A stretch of DNA of 10,566 nucleotides from an uncultured Gammaproteobacteria bacterium (GCA_945787585.1 CALZIG010000264.1:1-10566), one strand, 5' to 3'. Shown: positions 1 through 7,311, counted from the stretch's first letter. Notes: generated from the sequence alone by a model not told the origin. Program-made: numbers and translations.

Positions 1-29
1 ACGGGTCTTCGGGTGGCAACTGTCGCCAT
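1..29 (-). CDS. Start of an unidentified gene (5' end only, cut by window edge)
   Basis: On the minus strand an ATG at 29-27 opens a reading frame (MATVATRRP...) that runs off the left edge. It is preceded at 44-39 by AGGAGA, a near-perfect Shine-Dalgarno sequence, with 9 nt before the ATG; that spacing is the main reason to call a gene. It lies 116 bp downstream of djlA on the same strand, so it could be co-transcribed with it or use its own promoter. Nine residues are too few to assign a product. Confidence 0.4.
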
Positions 30-145
30 TAAATAAAGTCTCCTAAGTCAGCAGCAAGCGGAATGATCGAACAAGGTCGGAGATAATAACATATTCAAAA
101 CAACTACGTCACAAACGGCTTTTTTTCTTATTTACTTTCAGATTG

Positions 146-904
146 TTACAGCCCTCTATCGGTTTTAATCAACTCGTATGCGGAACGAATTTCATGGGTC
201 TTTTCGGTCGCGATCTTCATCATCTCTTCAGGTAACCCTTTCGCCACCAGCTTATCCGGGTGGTGCTGGCTCATCAGGCGTCGATATGCCTTTTTGACCT
301 CAGCATCAGTCGCATTCTTCGACACATCGAGGATCTTGTAGGCATCATCCAGCAGCATTCCACCACCACGGCCACCACGCGTGCCACCGCTGCGCAACAT
401 TGCCTCAATCTGATCAAACTCAGCGCGTGAAAAACCCAGCGACTCGCAAACATGCAGCAGAATCTTCTTCTCCGCCTGATGCAGGCTGCCATCGGCGTAG
501 CAGGCCTGCAGCTGGATCTCGATAAAGACACGCATCAAATCGTGGCGGCGCATACACTCACGTTTAAACTGTGCGAGCACATCATCCAGTGCAAAATTAT
601 CGGCCTTCCCCTCGTTAAAAAGATTGATCGCCATCTTTTTCAACGTGGGGTTGAGTTGCATCTGATCCATCAGGGTACGCGCCATCTGAATTTCGGTCTC
701 AGAAACACGCCCATCCGCCTTCGCCAGATGGCCCATCACTGAAAAGGTCGCGGTAAAAAATGCCGTCTGCACCCGCTGACGACCGTACACCTGCCCCGCT
801 TTATTATCCAGCCCATGCCCCAGCGCAGCGCCCAGTAGCGCTCCCAGCGGGCCGCCGAGCATAAAGCCAAACGTGCCGCCAAACAGTTTTCCCCACCAAC
901 TCAT
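146..904 (-). CDS. djlA: DjlA-type membrane-anchored J-domain co-chaperone
   Basis: A 252-residue protein with the DjlA architecture. Residues 1-33 form a glycine-rich hydrophobic segment (GGTFGFMLGGPLGALLGAALG) that would anchor it in the inner membrane. Residues ~45-165 match the TerB-like central region (acidic KADGRVSETE and YADGSLHQAEKK loops, the two halves of the TerB repeat). A short Gly/Arg linker (GGTRGGRGGG, ~173-182) leads to a C-terminal J domain (~185-252) with the diagnostic HPD at 215-217 inside QHHPDKL. The family role is to stimulate the ATPase of DnaK at the membrane; E. coli DjlA is slightly longer (about 270 residues). The start at 904 gives the anchor at the extreme N terminus and has GAGAG a few bases upstream. 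It is 88 bp downstream of the cupredoxin gene, same strand. Identity is secure; which clients it serves cannot be read from sequence. Confidence 0.93.
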   Translation of the reverse strand: MSWWGKLFGGTFGFMLGGPLGALLGAALGHGLDNKAGQVYGRQRVQTAFFTATFSVMGHLAKADGRVSETEIQMARTLMDQMQLNPTLKKMAINLFNEGKADNFALDDVLAQFKRECMRRHDLMRVFIEIQLQACYADGSLHQAEKKILLHVCESLGFSRAEFDQIEAMLRSGGTRGGRGGGMLLDDAYKILDVSKNATDAEVKKAYRRLMSQHHPDKLVAKGLPEEMMKIATEKTHEIRSAYELIKTDRGL

Positions 905-928
905 TGAATACTCTCTTTTTTAGACGTG

Positions 929-957
929 ATTATATATATTGGGAAACGCGGACGAAT
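929..957 (-). promoter_or_regulatory. Candidate djlA promoter
   Basis: On the minus strand a perfect -10 TATAAT (934-929) lies about 25 bp before the djlA ATG. The hexamer 17 bp upstream (957-952, ATTCGT) is a poor -35. The region around it is locally AT-rich (TATATATAAT). This would give djlA its own short leader; read-through from the copper operon is the alternative because no terminator was seen after the cupredoxin gene. Confidence 0.3.
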
Positions 958-992
958 CCACCGATGACGACCAAATCTACCAACTTTTTTGC

Positions 993-1355
993 TTATTTAA
1001 CAATAAGACTGCCACGATACATCTGCATCTGGCAACTAAAGTGATACTCACCCGGCGTGAGTGGTTCAAGTACGAGCGTCTGTCGCTCTCCAAGGGGTAA
1101 ATCCAGCGTGGTACCGAGCTCACTAAAAACCACCTTCTCAGCACAGGGACCTGGATCAAGACGCGTAAAATTGAGAGTGACACGCGCCCCCTGCGCCACC
1201 TCAATATTCGAAGGAGCATATACGCCATCCTTGACGATAATCTCAATCGGCTCGCTACCCTTCACCTGCTGCACTTTGGCACGCGACACCCAGAACCACC
1301 AGACGATAAAGCCCATCAACGCCAGCGCCAGCAGGTTAACAATAAAACTCATCAT
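993..1355 (-). CDS. Membrane-anchored cupredoxin-like copper-binding protein
   Basis: A 120-residue protein. Residues 3-23 are a hydrophobic N-terminal anchor ([19 protein letters not shown]), followed by a cupredoxin fold of the COG4633 / Cupredoxin_1 kind. Likely metal ligands are C71 ([11 protein letters not shown]) and H105, C108, M110 and M112 in YHFSCQMQM. The Cys/His/Cys/Met-rich pattern differs from a classical blue copper H-C-H-M site and suggests Cu(I)/Cu(II) binding rather than electron transfer; that is inference. The ATG overlaps the copA stop codon in an ATGA, so translation is probably coupled and both proteins made together. The natural role would be to take or buffer copper on the periplasmic face of the ATPase. 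No specific gene symbol is safe. Confidence 0.82.
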   Translation of the reverse strand: MMSFIVNLLALALMGFIVWWFWVSRAKVQQVKGSEPIEIIVKDGVYAPSNIEVAQGARVTLNFTRLDPGPCAEKVVFSELGTTLDLPLGERQTLVLEPLTPGEYHFSCQMQMYRGSLIVK

Positions 1356-3586
1356 TTTGACCCCTCCGGTTTAAACCAGCGCAGACGGTTGGCATTGGTG
1401 ACGACCGTCAGCGATGACATCGCCATCGCGCCCCCGGCGACAATAGGGTTAAGCAGAATCCCGAATAGTGGAAAGAGGATACCCGCTGCAATCGGGATAC
1501 CGAGCGAGTTATAGATAAACGCACCAAACAGGTTCTGTTTAATATTACGTACGGTCGCTTTCGAGATCCCAATCGCATCGGCTACGCCGTGTAGCGAGCC
1601 GCGCATCAACGTCACATCCGCACTTTCGATCGCGACATCGGTGCCACCGCCAATCGCAAAACCGACATCAGCCCTGGCGAGTGCAGGCGCATCATTAATC
1701 CCATCCCCGACCATGCCGACCACCTCGCCGCTCGCCTGTAGTGCCGCCACTTTGGCAGACTTATCTGCCGGCTGTACTTCGGCGATCACTTCATCGATCC
1801 CGACCCGTTTGGCCACCGCCACCGCCGTCACCGCATTATCGCCAGTCAACATGACCACCTTGATACCGAGCTTGTGCAGCCGCGCAACCGCCGCCTTTGA
1901 ATCGACCTTGATCGGATCGGCCACCGCCACAATTCCCGCCGCCGCGCCATCGACTGCAAGAAACATCGGGGTCTCACCGTTCGCCGCCAGCCGTGCCGCC
2001 TCTGCGGGCAGATCGCCCAACGTGATGGCATGATCATCCATCAGTTTACGATTGCCAAAGAGCACGGCCCGACCATCGACCTTCGCCTGCACCCCATGGC
2101 CAGAAATCGCCTCAAAGCCCTCAGCGCTGGATAATGTTAGGTCGCGCTGATCGGCTGCCGTGACAATCGCCTCCGCCAGCGGATGCTCTGAGCCGGTCTC
2201 AATCGATGCCGCAACCGCTAACAACTTCGCCTCATTCCATTTTCCCACGGGAATCAGGTGTGTGACTGCGGGCCGCCCTTTCGTCACCGTGCCAGTCTTG
2301 TCCAGCACCACGGTGGTAATCTGCCCGGCAAGTTGCAGCGCTTCACCGTTACGAATCAACACCCCGTACTCGGCCGCCTTGCCCACCCCGACCATGATCG
2401 AAATCGGTGTCGCCAGCCCCAACGCACAGGGGCAGGCGATGATCAGCACCGTCATCGTTGTCAATAGTACATACGCCGACTTCGGCTCCGGTCCAAAATT
2501 AAACCAGACCATAAAGGTCATCACGGCCACCAACAACACAATCGGTACGAACACGGCAGAAATTTTGTCTGCCATGCGTCCAATCGATGGTTTGGAGTTC
2601 TGCGCCTGCCGCACCATCTCGATGATACGTGCCAGTGCGGTGTCCTTGCCAATATGGGTCGCGGTAAACAGGAAGCTACCCGACTTGTTGAGCGTACCGC
2701 CCACCACCTCATCGCCCGTCCGCTTCTCAACCGGCAACGGCTCACCACTGATCATCGACTCATCGATATTGGAATGACCGTCGATGATCACGCCATCGAC
2801 CGCAATCTTTTCACCCGGTCGGACGCGCAGGGTTTCATTCAGCCCGACCTGCTCGATCGGTATATCGATCTCTTTGCCATCGCGCACCACCCGCGCCGTC
2901 TTCACCTGCAGGCCGATCAGTCGTTTAATCGCCTCCGAGGTCTTGCCGCGCGCGCGCATCTCCAGCGCTGCGCCAAGGTTGATCAACGCAATGATAATCA
3001 CCGCCGCTTCAAAATAGAGATGGCGCGCCTCTTCTGGCACCATCCCTGGCCAGATCAAAATCAACGTCGAAAAGAGCCACGCCGTACCCGTGCCCAGCGC
3101 AATCAACGTATCCATGTTGGCGTTGTGCCCTTTAAACGCCTTCCACGCGCCGGTAAAAAAACGACCGCCGGAGTAGACCAGTACAAACAGACTGATCACT
3201 GCAACAATGGCCCAGAAGATACGACCACTGCCCTCCAGCATCGGCATCGCACCAAAGAGGCCCATCAATGCAAGCGGGGCGCCGACCACACCCGCCACCA
3301 GTGTCTTCTTTTTGAGCGCTCGATAGTAAGTCAACTCTGCGGCCTCTTTTTCCACCGCTTCATCTTCGGTCCCGTGCAGCTCTGCCGCCTCATAACCGGC
3401 GGCCACCACCGCATCGATCAACGCCTGCACCGCGACGTTGCCGCTCACTGCCGCAGTGTGCTCGGCAAAGTTGACTGCCGCGCTTTCAACCCCCGGCACC
3501 GACTGTAACGCGCGTTCAACCGATGCAACGCAGCCTGCGCAGCTCATGCTGCCGATTGACAGGTTATATCGCTTTGATTCACTCAT
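1352..3586 (-). CDS. copA: Cu(I)-exporting P1B-type ATPase CopA
   Basis: A 744-residue P-type ATPase that pumps Cu(I) from cytoplasm to periplasm. One N-terminal heavy-metal-associated domain has the CxxC pair C16/C19 (MSCAGC). The actuator motif SGEP is at 280-283. The ion-binding CPC is at 385-387 in TM6, and the phosphorylated DKTGT at 429-433 (acceptor D429). The P1B signature HP is at 468-469, and GDGIND at 627-632. The later membrane helices carry YN (692-693) and MAMSS (721-725), the residues that mark the P1B-1 copper(I) subgroup rather than Zn/Cd/Pb pumps. Length is normal for a one-HMA CopA. It is the first gene of a two-gene unit with the cupredoxin gene (4-nt ATGA overlap). It looks intact. 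A silver-exporting role is possible by family chemistry but cannot be separated from copper here. Confidence 0.95.
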   Translation of the reverse strand: MSESKRYNLSIGSMSCAGCVASVERALQSVPGVESAAVNFAEHTAAVSGNVAVQALIDAVVAAGYEAAELHGTEDEAVEKEAAELTYYRALKKKTLVAGVVGAPLALMGLFGAMPMLEGSGRIFWAIVAVISLFVLVYSGGRFFTGAWKAFKGHNANMDTLIALGTGTAWLFSTLILIWPGMVPEEARHLYFEAAVIIIALINLGAALEMRARGKTSEAIKRLIGLQVKTARVVRDGKEIDIPIEQVGLNETLRVRPGEKIAVDGVIIDGHSNIDESMISGEPLPVEKRTGDEVVGGTLNKSGSFLFTATHIGKDTALARIIEMVRQAQNSKPSIGRMADKISAVFVPIVLLVAVMTFMVWFNFGPEPKSAYVLLTTMTVLIIACPCALGLATPISIMVGVGKAAEYGVLIRNGEALQLAGQITTVVLDKTGTVTKGRPAVTHLIPVGKWNEAKLLAVAASIETGSEHPLAEAIVTAADQRDLTLSSAEGFEAISGHGVQAKVDGRAVLFGNRKLMDDHAITLGDLPAEAARLAANGETPMFLAVDGAAAGIVAVADPIKVDSKAAVARLHKLGIKVVMLTGDNAVTAVAVAKRVGIDEVIAEVQPADKSAKVAALQASGEVVGMVGDGINDAPALARADVGFAIGGGTDVAIESADVTLMRGSLHGVADAIGISKATVRNIKQNLFGAFIYNSLGIPIAAGILFPLFGILLNPIVAGGAMAMSSLTVVTNANRLRWFKPEGSK

Positions 3587-3708
3587 CTCATTTTATCTCG
3601 CACTTAAGTACCCATATGAACGACCACACAGAATTAAGTTCAGCTTAAATATTGACCACAGGAATAATCACCAGACTTAATCGCTTTGCTGCATCACACA
3701 ACGACGCT

Positions 3709-3739
3709 ATTATGCGCCGCGCCCCCCGCTTCAAGTCAA
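3709..3739 (-). promoter_or_regulatory. Candidate copA promoter with a 19-bp spacer
   Basis: On the minus strand TTGACT (3739-3734) and CATAAT (3714-3709) are separated by exactly 19 bp, the over-long spacing typical of promoters activated by MerR-family regulators such as CueR. The spacer is very G-rich (GCGGGGGGCGCGG). The usual CueR dyad (ACCTTCC with GGAAGGT) is not present, so the spacing supports a MerR-type promoter but the operator does not. It sits ~120 bp upstream of the copA ATG in the only intergenic gap available to drive the copper unit. Confidence 0.38.
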
Positions 3740-3760
3740 TAATACACAGCATCAACTTTT

Positions 3761-3786
3761 AAAAAACATACCGTTTTCGCAATGGT
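3761..3786 (-). terminator. Weak candidate terminator after arsJ
   Basis: Reading the minus strand just past the arsJ stop, ACCATT (3786-3781) can pair with AACGGT (3775-3770) with one A-C mismatch around a 5-nt loop. ATG and six T (3766-3761) follow. The stem is short and imperfect, so termination may be partial. It would separate the arsenic unit from the downstream copA unit. Confidence 0.3.
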
Positions 3787-3802
3787 GACAGCAGGCCTTT
3801 TA

Positions 3803-4990
3803 TCAATAGGCATGTTTTTTTAAACGTAACGATAGCAGTGTCGCCATCAACACAAACCCCGCCGACCACCACAGGCAACCTGTTAACCCCTGGGCTTGAT
3901 AGATCCAGCCGGACAGTACCGTGCCCGTTAAGCGCCCACCAGCATTGGCCATATAATAAAAGCCGACGTTTTGCGACACAGTATCATGCTCAGACCAGGC
4001 GACGATCAAATATGAGTGAACCGCTGAATTAATGGCAAACACCGCTCCAAAGATAGCCAGCCCGATAATAATCACCCGGTTCGGTTCAAACCCCAGTTGC
4101 AGCGCGAGCGCGATCGCGGCAGGAACCAGCATCAGCAATGCGCTCCACTTGATAACCGTTACGCCATCAGGACGACGCCCGTTTAACAAAAGTGGCGCGC
4201 AGGATTGAACCACTCCGTAACCGATCACCCACAGCGCAAGAAATGCACCCACCTCACTAAAGCGCCAGCCGAGCACCGAGAAAAGAAACACCGGCAACCC
4301 CACCACAAACCAGATGTCACGCGCACCGAAAAGAAAAAAGCGACCGGCCGAGAGCCAGTTAATTGCAACCGTGCTGGAAAAGAGCTGGGTGAATTTTGGC
4401 TTTGCATTACTTTTGCCGAGGCCATTTGACAACAATACTGCGGTCACCATCAGCACCGATAACAGGCCGCCCGCCAGTATCAACAGCGCGTTGCGGAAAC
4501 CGACTACTTCAAGCAGTACCGCACCGAGAAAAAAGCCAACACCTTTCAACGCATTTTTAGAACCGGTCAGCATCGCCACCCATTTGAACAGGCGCGAATG
4601 ATTCGCCTGTGGCACCAGCAACTTTACCCCGGCCTTGGCCGACATTTTGTTCAGGTCTTTGGCGATCCCCGATAGCGCCTGTGCAATCATCACGTAAACC
4701 ACATTCAACCACGCCTCCGGTACAGCCAGCATCAGTAGTGCCACCACCTGTAGCGCCATACCGATGTGCATAATAAGGTTGAGGCCAATGCGTGCCCCTA
4801 ACCAGCCCCCCATCAGATTGGTCACAATCCCGAAGCACTCATAAAAAAGAAATAGCATCGCCACTTCAAACGGGGAGTAACCGAGCTGATGAAAATAGAG
4901 CACTACCAGCATACGAATCGCGCCGTCAGTCAAGGTAAAGGCCCAGTAGCCACCCGTAATCAGCAGGTAATTGCGTAGCCCCGGTTCCAT
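3803..4990 (-). CDS. arsJ: ArsJ, MFS exporter of 1-arseno-3-phosphoglycerate
   Basis: A 395-residue major-facilitator permease, hydrophobic through most of its length, matching the ArsJ family. The N terminus is LRNYLLITGGYWAFTLTDGA, followed by YECFGIVTNLMGGWLG (~50-65) and the cytoplasmic-loop motif SGIAKDLNKMSAKAG (~107-121). ArsJ exports the unstable arsenate ester made by the partner GAPDH, which amounts to arsenate efflux without reduction. I place the start at 4990. This ATG is 2 nt after the natural stop codon of gap (TAA at 4995-4993), and the conserved sequence begins immediately. A longer open frame reaching back to 5050 adds 20 polar residues ([12 protein letters not shown]...) that are only an out-of-frame reading of the gap 3' end. 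The last gene of arsR-gap-arsJ. It appears intact although its partner gene is frameshifted. Confidence 0.9.
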   Translation of the reverse strand: MEPGLRNYLLITGGYWAFTLTDGAIRMLVVLYFHQLGYSPFEVAMLFLFYECFGIVTNLMGGWLGARIGLNLIMHIGMALQVVALLMLAVPEAWLNVVYVMIAQALSGIAKDLNKMSAKAGVKLLVPQANHSRLFKWVAMLTGSKNALKGVGFFLGAVLLEVVGFRNALLILAGGLLSVLMVTAVLLSNGLGKSNAKPKFTQLFSSTVAINWLSAGRFFLFGARDIWFVVGLPVFLFSVLGWRFSEVGAFLALWVIGYGVVQSCAPLLLNGRRPDGVTVIKWSALLMLVPAAIALALQLGFEPNRVIIIGLAIFGAVFAINSAVHSYLIVAWSEHDTVSQNVGFYYMANAGGRLTGTVLSGWIYQAQGLTGCLWWSAGFVLMATLLSLRLKKHAY

Positions 4991-4992
4991 CT

Positions 4993-5993
4993 TTACAGGC
5001 TTTTCGCGACTCGTGCGGTCAGTTCCATCATACGATTGACGTAACCCCACTCATTGTCATACCAGGCGTAGATCTTCACCTGTGTCTTATTGATCACCAT
5101 CGTAGAGAGTGCATCGATGATCGAGGGTCATTGAGATAATCAACCGACACCAGTGGTCGCGTTTCATAACCGAGAATGCCTTTCAATTCACCTTCGGCCG
5201 CCGCTTTAAAATAGCCATTGATTTCATCAACAGACGTCGCCCGCGAAGCCTCAAACACAAAATCAGTGAGCGAAGCGTTAAGCAGCGGCACACGCACGGC
5301 ATGACCATTAAGCTTGCCCTCAAGCTCAGGAAAAATCTTCGTAATGGCGCGCGCCGAACCGGTGGAAGTCGGGATCAGCGATTGACCACACGCACGCGCC
5401 CGGCGCAGGTCTTTGTGCCCTTTATCAACAATGGTCTGCGTATTGGTGATGTTGTGAATGGTGGTCATGCAGCCGTGAACGATCCCCACCTGCTCGTGCA
5501 TCACCTTCACCACTGGGGCCAGGCAGTTGGTGGTGCAGGAGGCCGCCGTCAACAGGTGATGTTTAACGGGATCATACGCGTGATCATTAACGCCATAGAC
5601 AATATTGAGCGCGCCGTCTGTCGGCGCCGCCACAATCACCTTTTTCACACCCTGTTCAAAATAGGTTTGGAGTGTTTGCGGCCTTTTATGATGCGTGCCC
5701 GTCGCTTCAATCACGATATCGCAATCCGACCAGTCGGTGTCGGCTATCGCCTCATTCGAAGTATAGGCCAGTGCTTTATCGTCAATCATTACGTGGTCAT
5801 TTTCAGCTCGGACATCGCGCGACCAAACACCGTGCACCGAATCGAATTTAAGCAGATGCGCTGCGCCACTGGCATCCGTCGCGATCTCGTTCAACGCGAT
5901 GATCTCAAATGCCGATTGCCCCCAACCTGCGCGCAGGCCAAGCCTGCCCATGCGCCCAAAACCATTTATCCCCACTCGAATTGTCATAATCAT
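4993..5993 (-). pseudogene. ArsJ-associated glyceraldehyde-3-phosphate dehydrogenase, frameshifted near the C terminus
   Basis: GAPDH of the arsenic-operon type. In the known scheme it uses arsenate in place of phosphate to form 1-arseno-3-phosphoglycerate, the ArsJ substrate. Visible: the Rossmann motif [10 protein letters not shown] (8-17), catalytic C153 in [13 protein letters not shown]180 in [10 protein letters not shown], and the [12 protein letters not shown] loop. The frame from 5993 stops at 5096-5094 after [11 protein letters not shown] (299 residues). The usual ending is encoded in another frame: [11 protein letters not shown]...[27 protein letters not shown], stopping at TAA 4995-4993. 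The simplest repair at ~5119-5123 restores 7 nt (DPR-SS-IIDALS) and gives about 335 residues, normal for GAPDH. The missing C-terminal segment helps form the substrate and tetramer regions, so the 299-residue product is probably inactive. Real mutation and sequencing error cannot be told apart here. Start could be 5993 or 5987 (MTIRVGING). Confidence 0.85.
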
Positions 5994-6002
5994 TAATGCT
6001 TT

Positions 6003-6014
6003 TTATACGTATAA
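6003..6014. promoter_or_regulatory. Perfect 12-bp palindrome upstream of gap (possible operator)
   Basis: TTATACGTATAA is a perfect palindrome ending 10 bp before the gap start codon (5993), in an AT-rich stretch that also contains TTATATAT. It could be a binding site for a small dimeric repressor, or part of a local promoter for gap-arsJ. It does not closely match the dyad in front of arsR, so assigning it to ArsR is a guess. Confidence 0.28.
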
Positions 6015-6032
6015 GCAAATATATAAGATTTC

Positions 6033-6057
6033 AAAAAAAGTCGAGACGATGTCGACT
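6033..6057 (-). terminator. Hairpin plus T-run between arsR and gap
   Basis: On the minus strand AGTCGA (6057-6052) and TCGACT (6044-6039) form a perfect 6-bp stem around a 7-nt loop, and the run of T continues from the stem to 6033. This has the form of an intrinsic terminator or attenuator ~38 bp after the arsR stop. It would reduce read-through from the arsR promoter into gap-arsJ, giving more repressor than enzymes or implying a second promoter near 5995-6030. The short stem makes partial termination more likely than complete. Confidence 0.5.
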
Positions 6058-6094
6058 GTAGTTACCTCTCCATTGGTTACGACTGATCGTTACA

Positions 6095-6433
6095 TCAACT
6101 GCACTGTCGCTGTTGCACCGTCGCGGTCAGTTTCTCAAGATCTGCCAACATCTCCGGGTTACTCGCGCCACAGTGACGAATATGCTCAAACAGCGGTGCA
6201 CAACAGTCGCCCACGATACGGTAGTAGATCCAGACCCCTTCTCGCCGCGTCACCACCAGACCGTTATTTCGCAGATAGGCGAGATGACGTGACACCACAC
6301 TCTGCGACAGCGCCAGTGTCTCCACCAGGTCACAGACACAGAGTTCACCCGCCTCCAGCAGTAGATAGACGATCCGCAAGCGCACTGGCTCAGAAAGGGT
6401 TTTAAACAGGGCGGCTAAGGACTCTGTGTTCAT
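6095..6433 (-). CDS. arsR: ArsR-family arsenic-responsive repressor
   Basis: A 112-residue winged-helix repressor of the ArsR/SmtB family. The inducer-binding motif ELCVCDLVE places C32 and C34 in the DNA-recognition region, exactly as in the E. coli-type ArsR. The third cysteine of that family (position 37) is Val here, but C77, C78, C88 and C111 are available, so the third As(III) ligand may come from elsewhere. The helix-turn-helix follows as LSQSVVSRHLAYLRNNGLV (~42-60), then the wing TRREGVWIYYRI. First gene of arsR-gap-arsJ, same strand. It should release DNA on binding trivalent arsenic. The start at 6433 matches family N termini (MNTESLAALFKTLSEPVRLRI). No Shine-Dalgarno is seen, which fits the promoter placement just upstream. 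Well supported. Confidence 0.92.
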   Translation of the reverse strand: MNTESLAALFKTLSEPVRLRIVYLLLEAGELCVCDLVETLALSQSVVSRHLAYLRNNGLVVTRREGVWIYYRIVGDCCAPLFEHIRHCGASNPEMLADLEKLTATVQQRQCS

Positions 6434-6440
6434 GCCAGCA

Positions 6441-6469
6441 ATTATATCTGCCTATCCAAATGTAATCAA
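6441..6469 (-). promoter_or_regulatory. arsR promoter with inverted repeat in the spacer (likely ArsR operator)
   Basis: On the minus strand TTGATT (6469-6464), a 17-bp spacer and a perfect TATAAT (6446-6441) form a strong sigma-70 promoter. Only 7 nt (TGCTGGC) separate the -10 from the arsR ATG, so transcription should start at or within a base of the ATG and the mRNA is probably leaderless. An inverted repeat fills the spacer: ATTACATTTG and CAGATATAAT, 8 of 10 positions complementary, around GATAGG (6466-6441 overall). A dimer bound there would occlude the promoter, the expected arrangement for autorepression by ArsR. Confidence 0.65.
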
Positions 6470-6564
6470 TCAGTGCTTTGCGGCGCCATCCACCATTTGC
6501 AGCAGCATGCTGATGATTGACTCCTGATCAACCCCTCCGCCCTTTCACTACACCTACCCTCTAT

Positions 6565-7191
6565 TTACTCCGATAATCCAGGTGTTTGATGCAGATATCT
6601 GTTATCACCCAACTGCTGCAACATAAAAGTCGCCACATCCGCACGCGGAATCTTGAGTGTTAACTGCTTCTCTGTTGCTGGAAAACCAAGCCTGTATCGT
6701 CCCGTCGCTGGCTCATCGGTAAAGGCCGCTGGGCGCACAATGGTCCATTCCAGATTACTGCGTTTAACGATCGATTCCTGCATCACATGATCTTTAAACA
6801 CATGCCGCAGGATCAGGCCAAACATCAGATACTTCCAGAAAAAATTGAGATTATTCCAGCTTTCATCGACGCCCAGTGTGCTCTGACAGATCAACCGTTT
6901 GACCCCGAGCTGCACCATCGCCTGTACGATATGACGTGTGCCGACGGAACGCACCTTGTCTTGCAGTTTGACTGAGCCGAGTGACACCAATACCGCATCA
7001 CTTCCCTCTATTGCCGCAGCCACCGATGACGCATTAAAGACATCACCCGCTATCAGCGTCAGATTAGAGTGGTCGACCTCAAGTTTTTCAGGACTGCGTG
7101 CAAACGCGCGTACCTGATGCCCCTGCTCCAGCGCCTTGATAACCACATGACGCCCCATCGTTCCGGTTGCTCCAAAGATAACTAGTTTCAT
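6565..7191 (-). CDS. NAD(P)-binding Rossmann-fold protein (NmrA/atypical SDR-like)
   Basis: A 208-residue single-domain protein of the NAD(P)H-binding (PF13460 / atypical short-chain dehydrogenase) kind. The dinucleotide loop is GATGTMGRH at 7-15. A basic patch after strand 2 (FARSPEKL) suggests NADP preference. SLGSV, LICQSTLGVDES and TIVRPAAFTDEP follow the usual order of this family. No classical YxxxK catalytic pair is evident, so it may be a redox-sensing or flavin/quinone-type reductase; the substrate is unknown. A good ribosome site AGAGGGA (7204-7198) lies 6 nt before the ATG. It is divergent from the tetR-family gene, with a palindromic operator over its -35, so it is probably the target of that repressor. 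No functional link to the ars genes is evident. Confidence 0.78.
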   Translation of the reverse strand: MKLVIFGATGTMGRHVVIKALEQGHQVRAFARSPEKLEVDHSNLTLIAGDVFNASSVAAAIEGSDAVLVSLGSVKLQDKVRSVGTRHIVQAMVQLGVKRLICQSTLGVDESWNNLNFFWKYLMFGLILRHVFKDHVMQESIVKRSNLEWTIVRPAAFTDEPATGRYRLGFPATEKQLTLKIPRADVATFMLQQLGDNRYLHQTPGLSE

Positions 7192-7237
7192 TTTCAGTCC
7201 CTCTTTCGTTGGTGATTTACTAATACCGGTCTACATT

Positions 7238-7267
7238 TAAATATGCGATTACTTGACACGGTGTCAA
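7238..7267 (-). promoter_or_regulatory. Promoter of the Rossmann-protein gene
   Basis: On the minus strand a consensus -35 TTGACA (7267-7262), an 18-bp spacer and TATTTA (7243-7238) precede the gene at 7191. The -35 is itself one arm of the palindrome at 7251-7269, so a bound repressor would block polymerase directly. Confidence 0.5.
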
Positions 7268-7269
7268 GT
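7251..7269. promoter_or_regulatory. Operator 1: perfect 19-bp palindrome
   Basis: ACTTGACACGGTGTCAAGT has two perfect 9-bp arms around a central G. It lies in the divergent region and covers the -35 and part of the spacer of the minus-strand promoter. The core CTTGACA..TGTCAAG is repeated in operator 2. A further overlapping 13-bp palindrome, TCAAGTGACTTGA (7264-7276), extends it to the right. TetR-family dimers bind sites of this form next to their own genes. Confidence 0.65.
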
Positions 7270-7294
7270 GACTTGACTGCGATTAGACGTTACA

Positions 7295-7311
7295 CTTGAC
7301 ATCATGTCAAG
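7295..7311. promoter_or_regulatory. Operator 2: 17-bp palindrome over the tetR start codon
   Basis: CTTGACATCATGTCAAG has perfect 8-bp arms around a central C at 7303 and shares its core with operator 1. Centres are 43 bp apart, about four helical turns, so both sites face the same side of the DNA. The ATG at 7304-7306 is inside the right arm, so bound protein would sit on the transcription or translation start and give autorepression. Confidence 0.6.

Noticed and set aside
2160..3508. Long open frames on the plus strand opposite copA, and similar ones opposite djlA, gap and the rhodanese
   Set aside because: They are antisense shadows of GC-rich genes. They have no family-like motifs, and the opposite strand holds clear conserved proteins.
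6478..6540. Minus-strand frame reading DQESIISMLLQMVDGAAKH between arsR and the Rossmann-protein gene
   Set aside because: It looks protein-like and may be the tail of a lost gene, but the frame has stops just upstream, no usable start for the full peptide and no family match.
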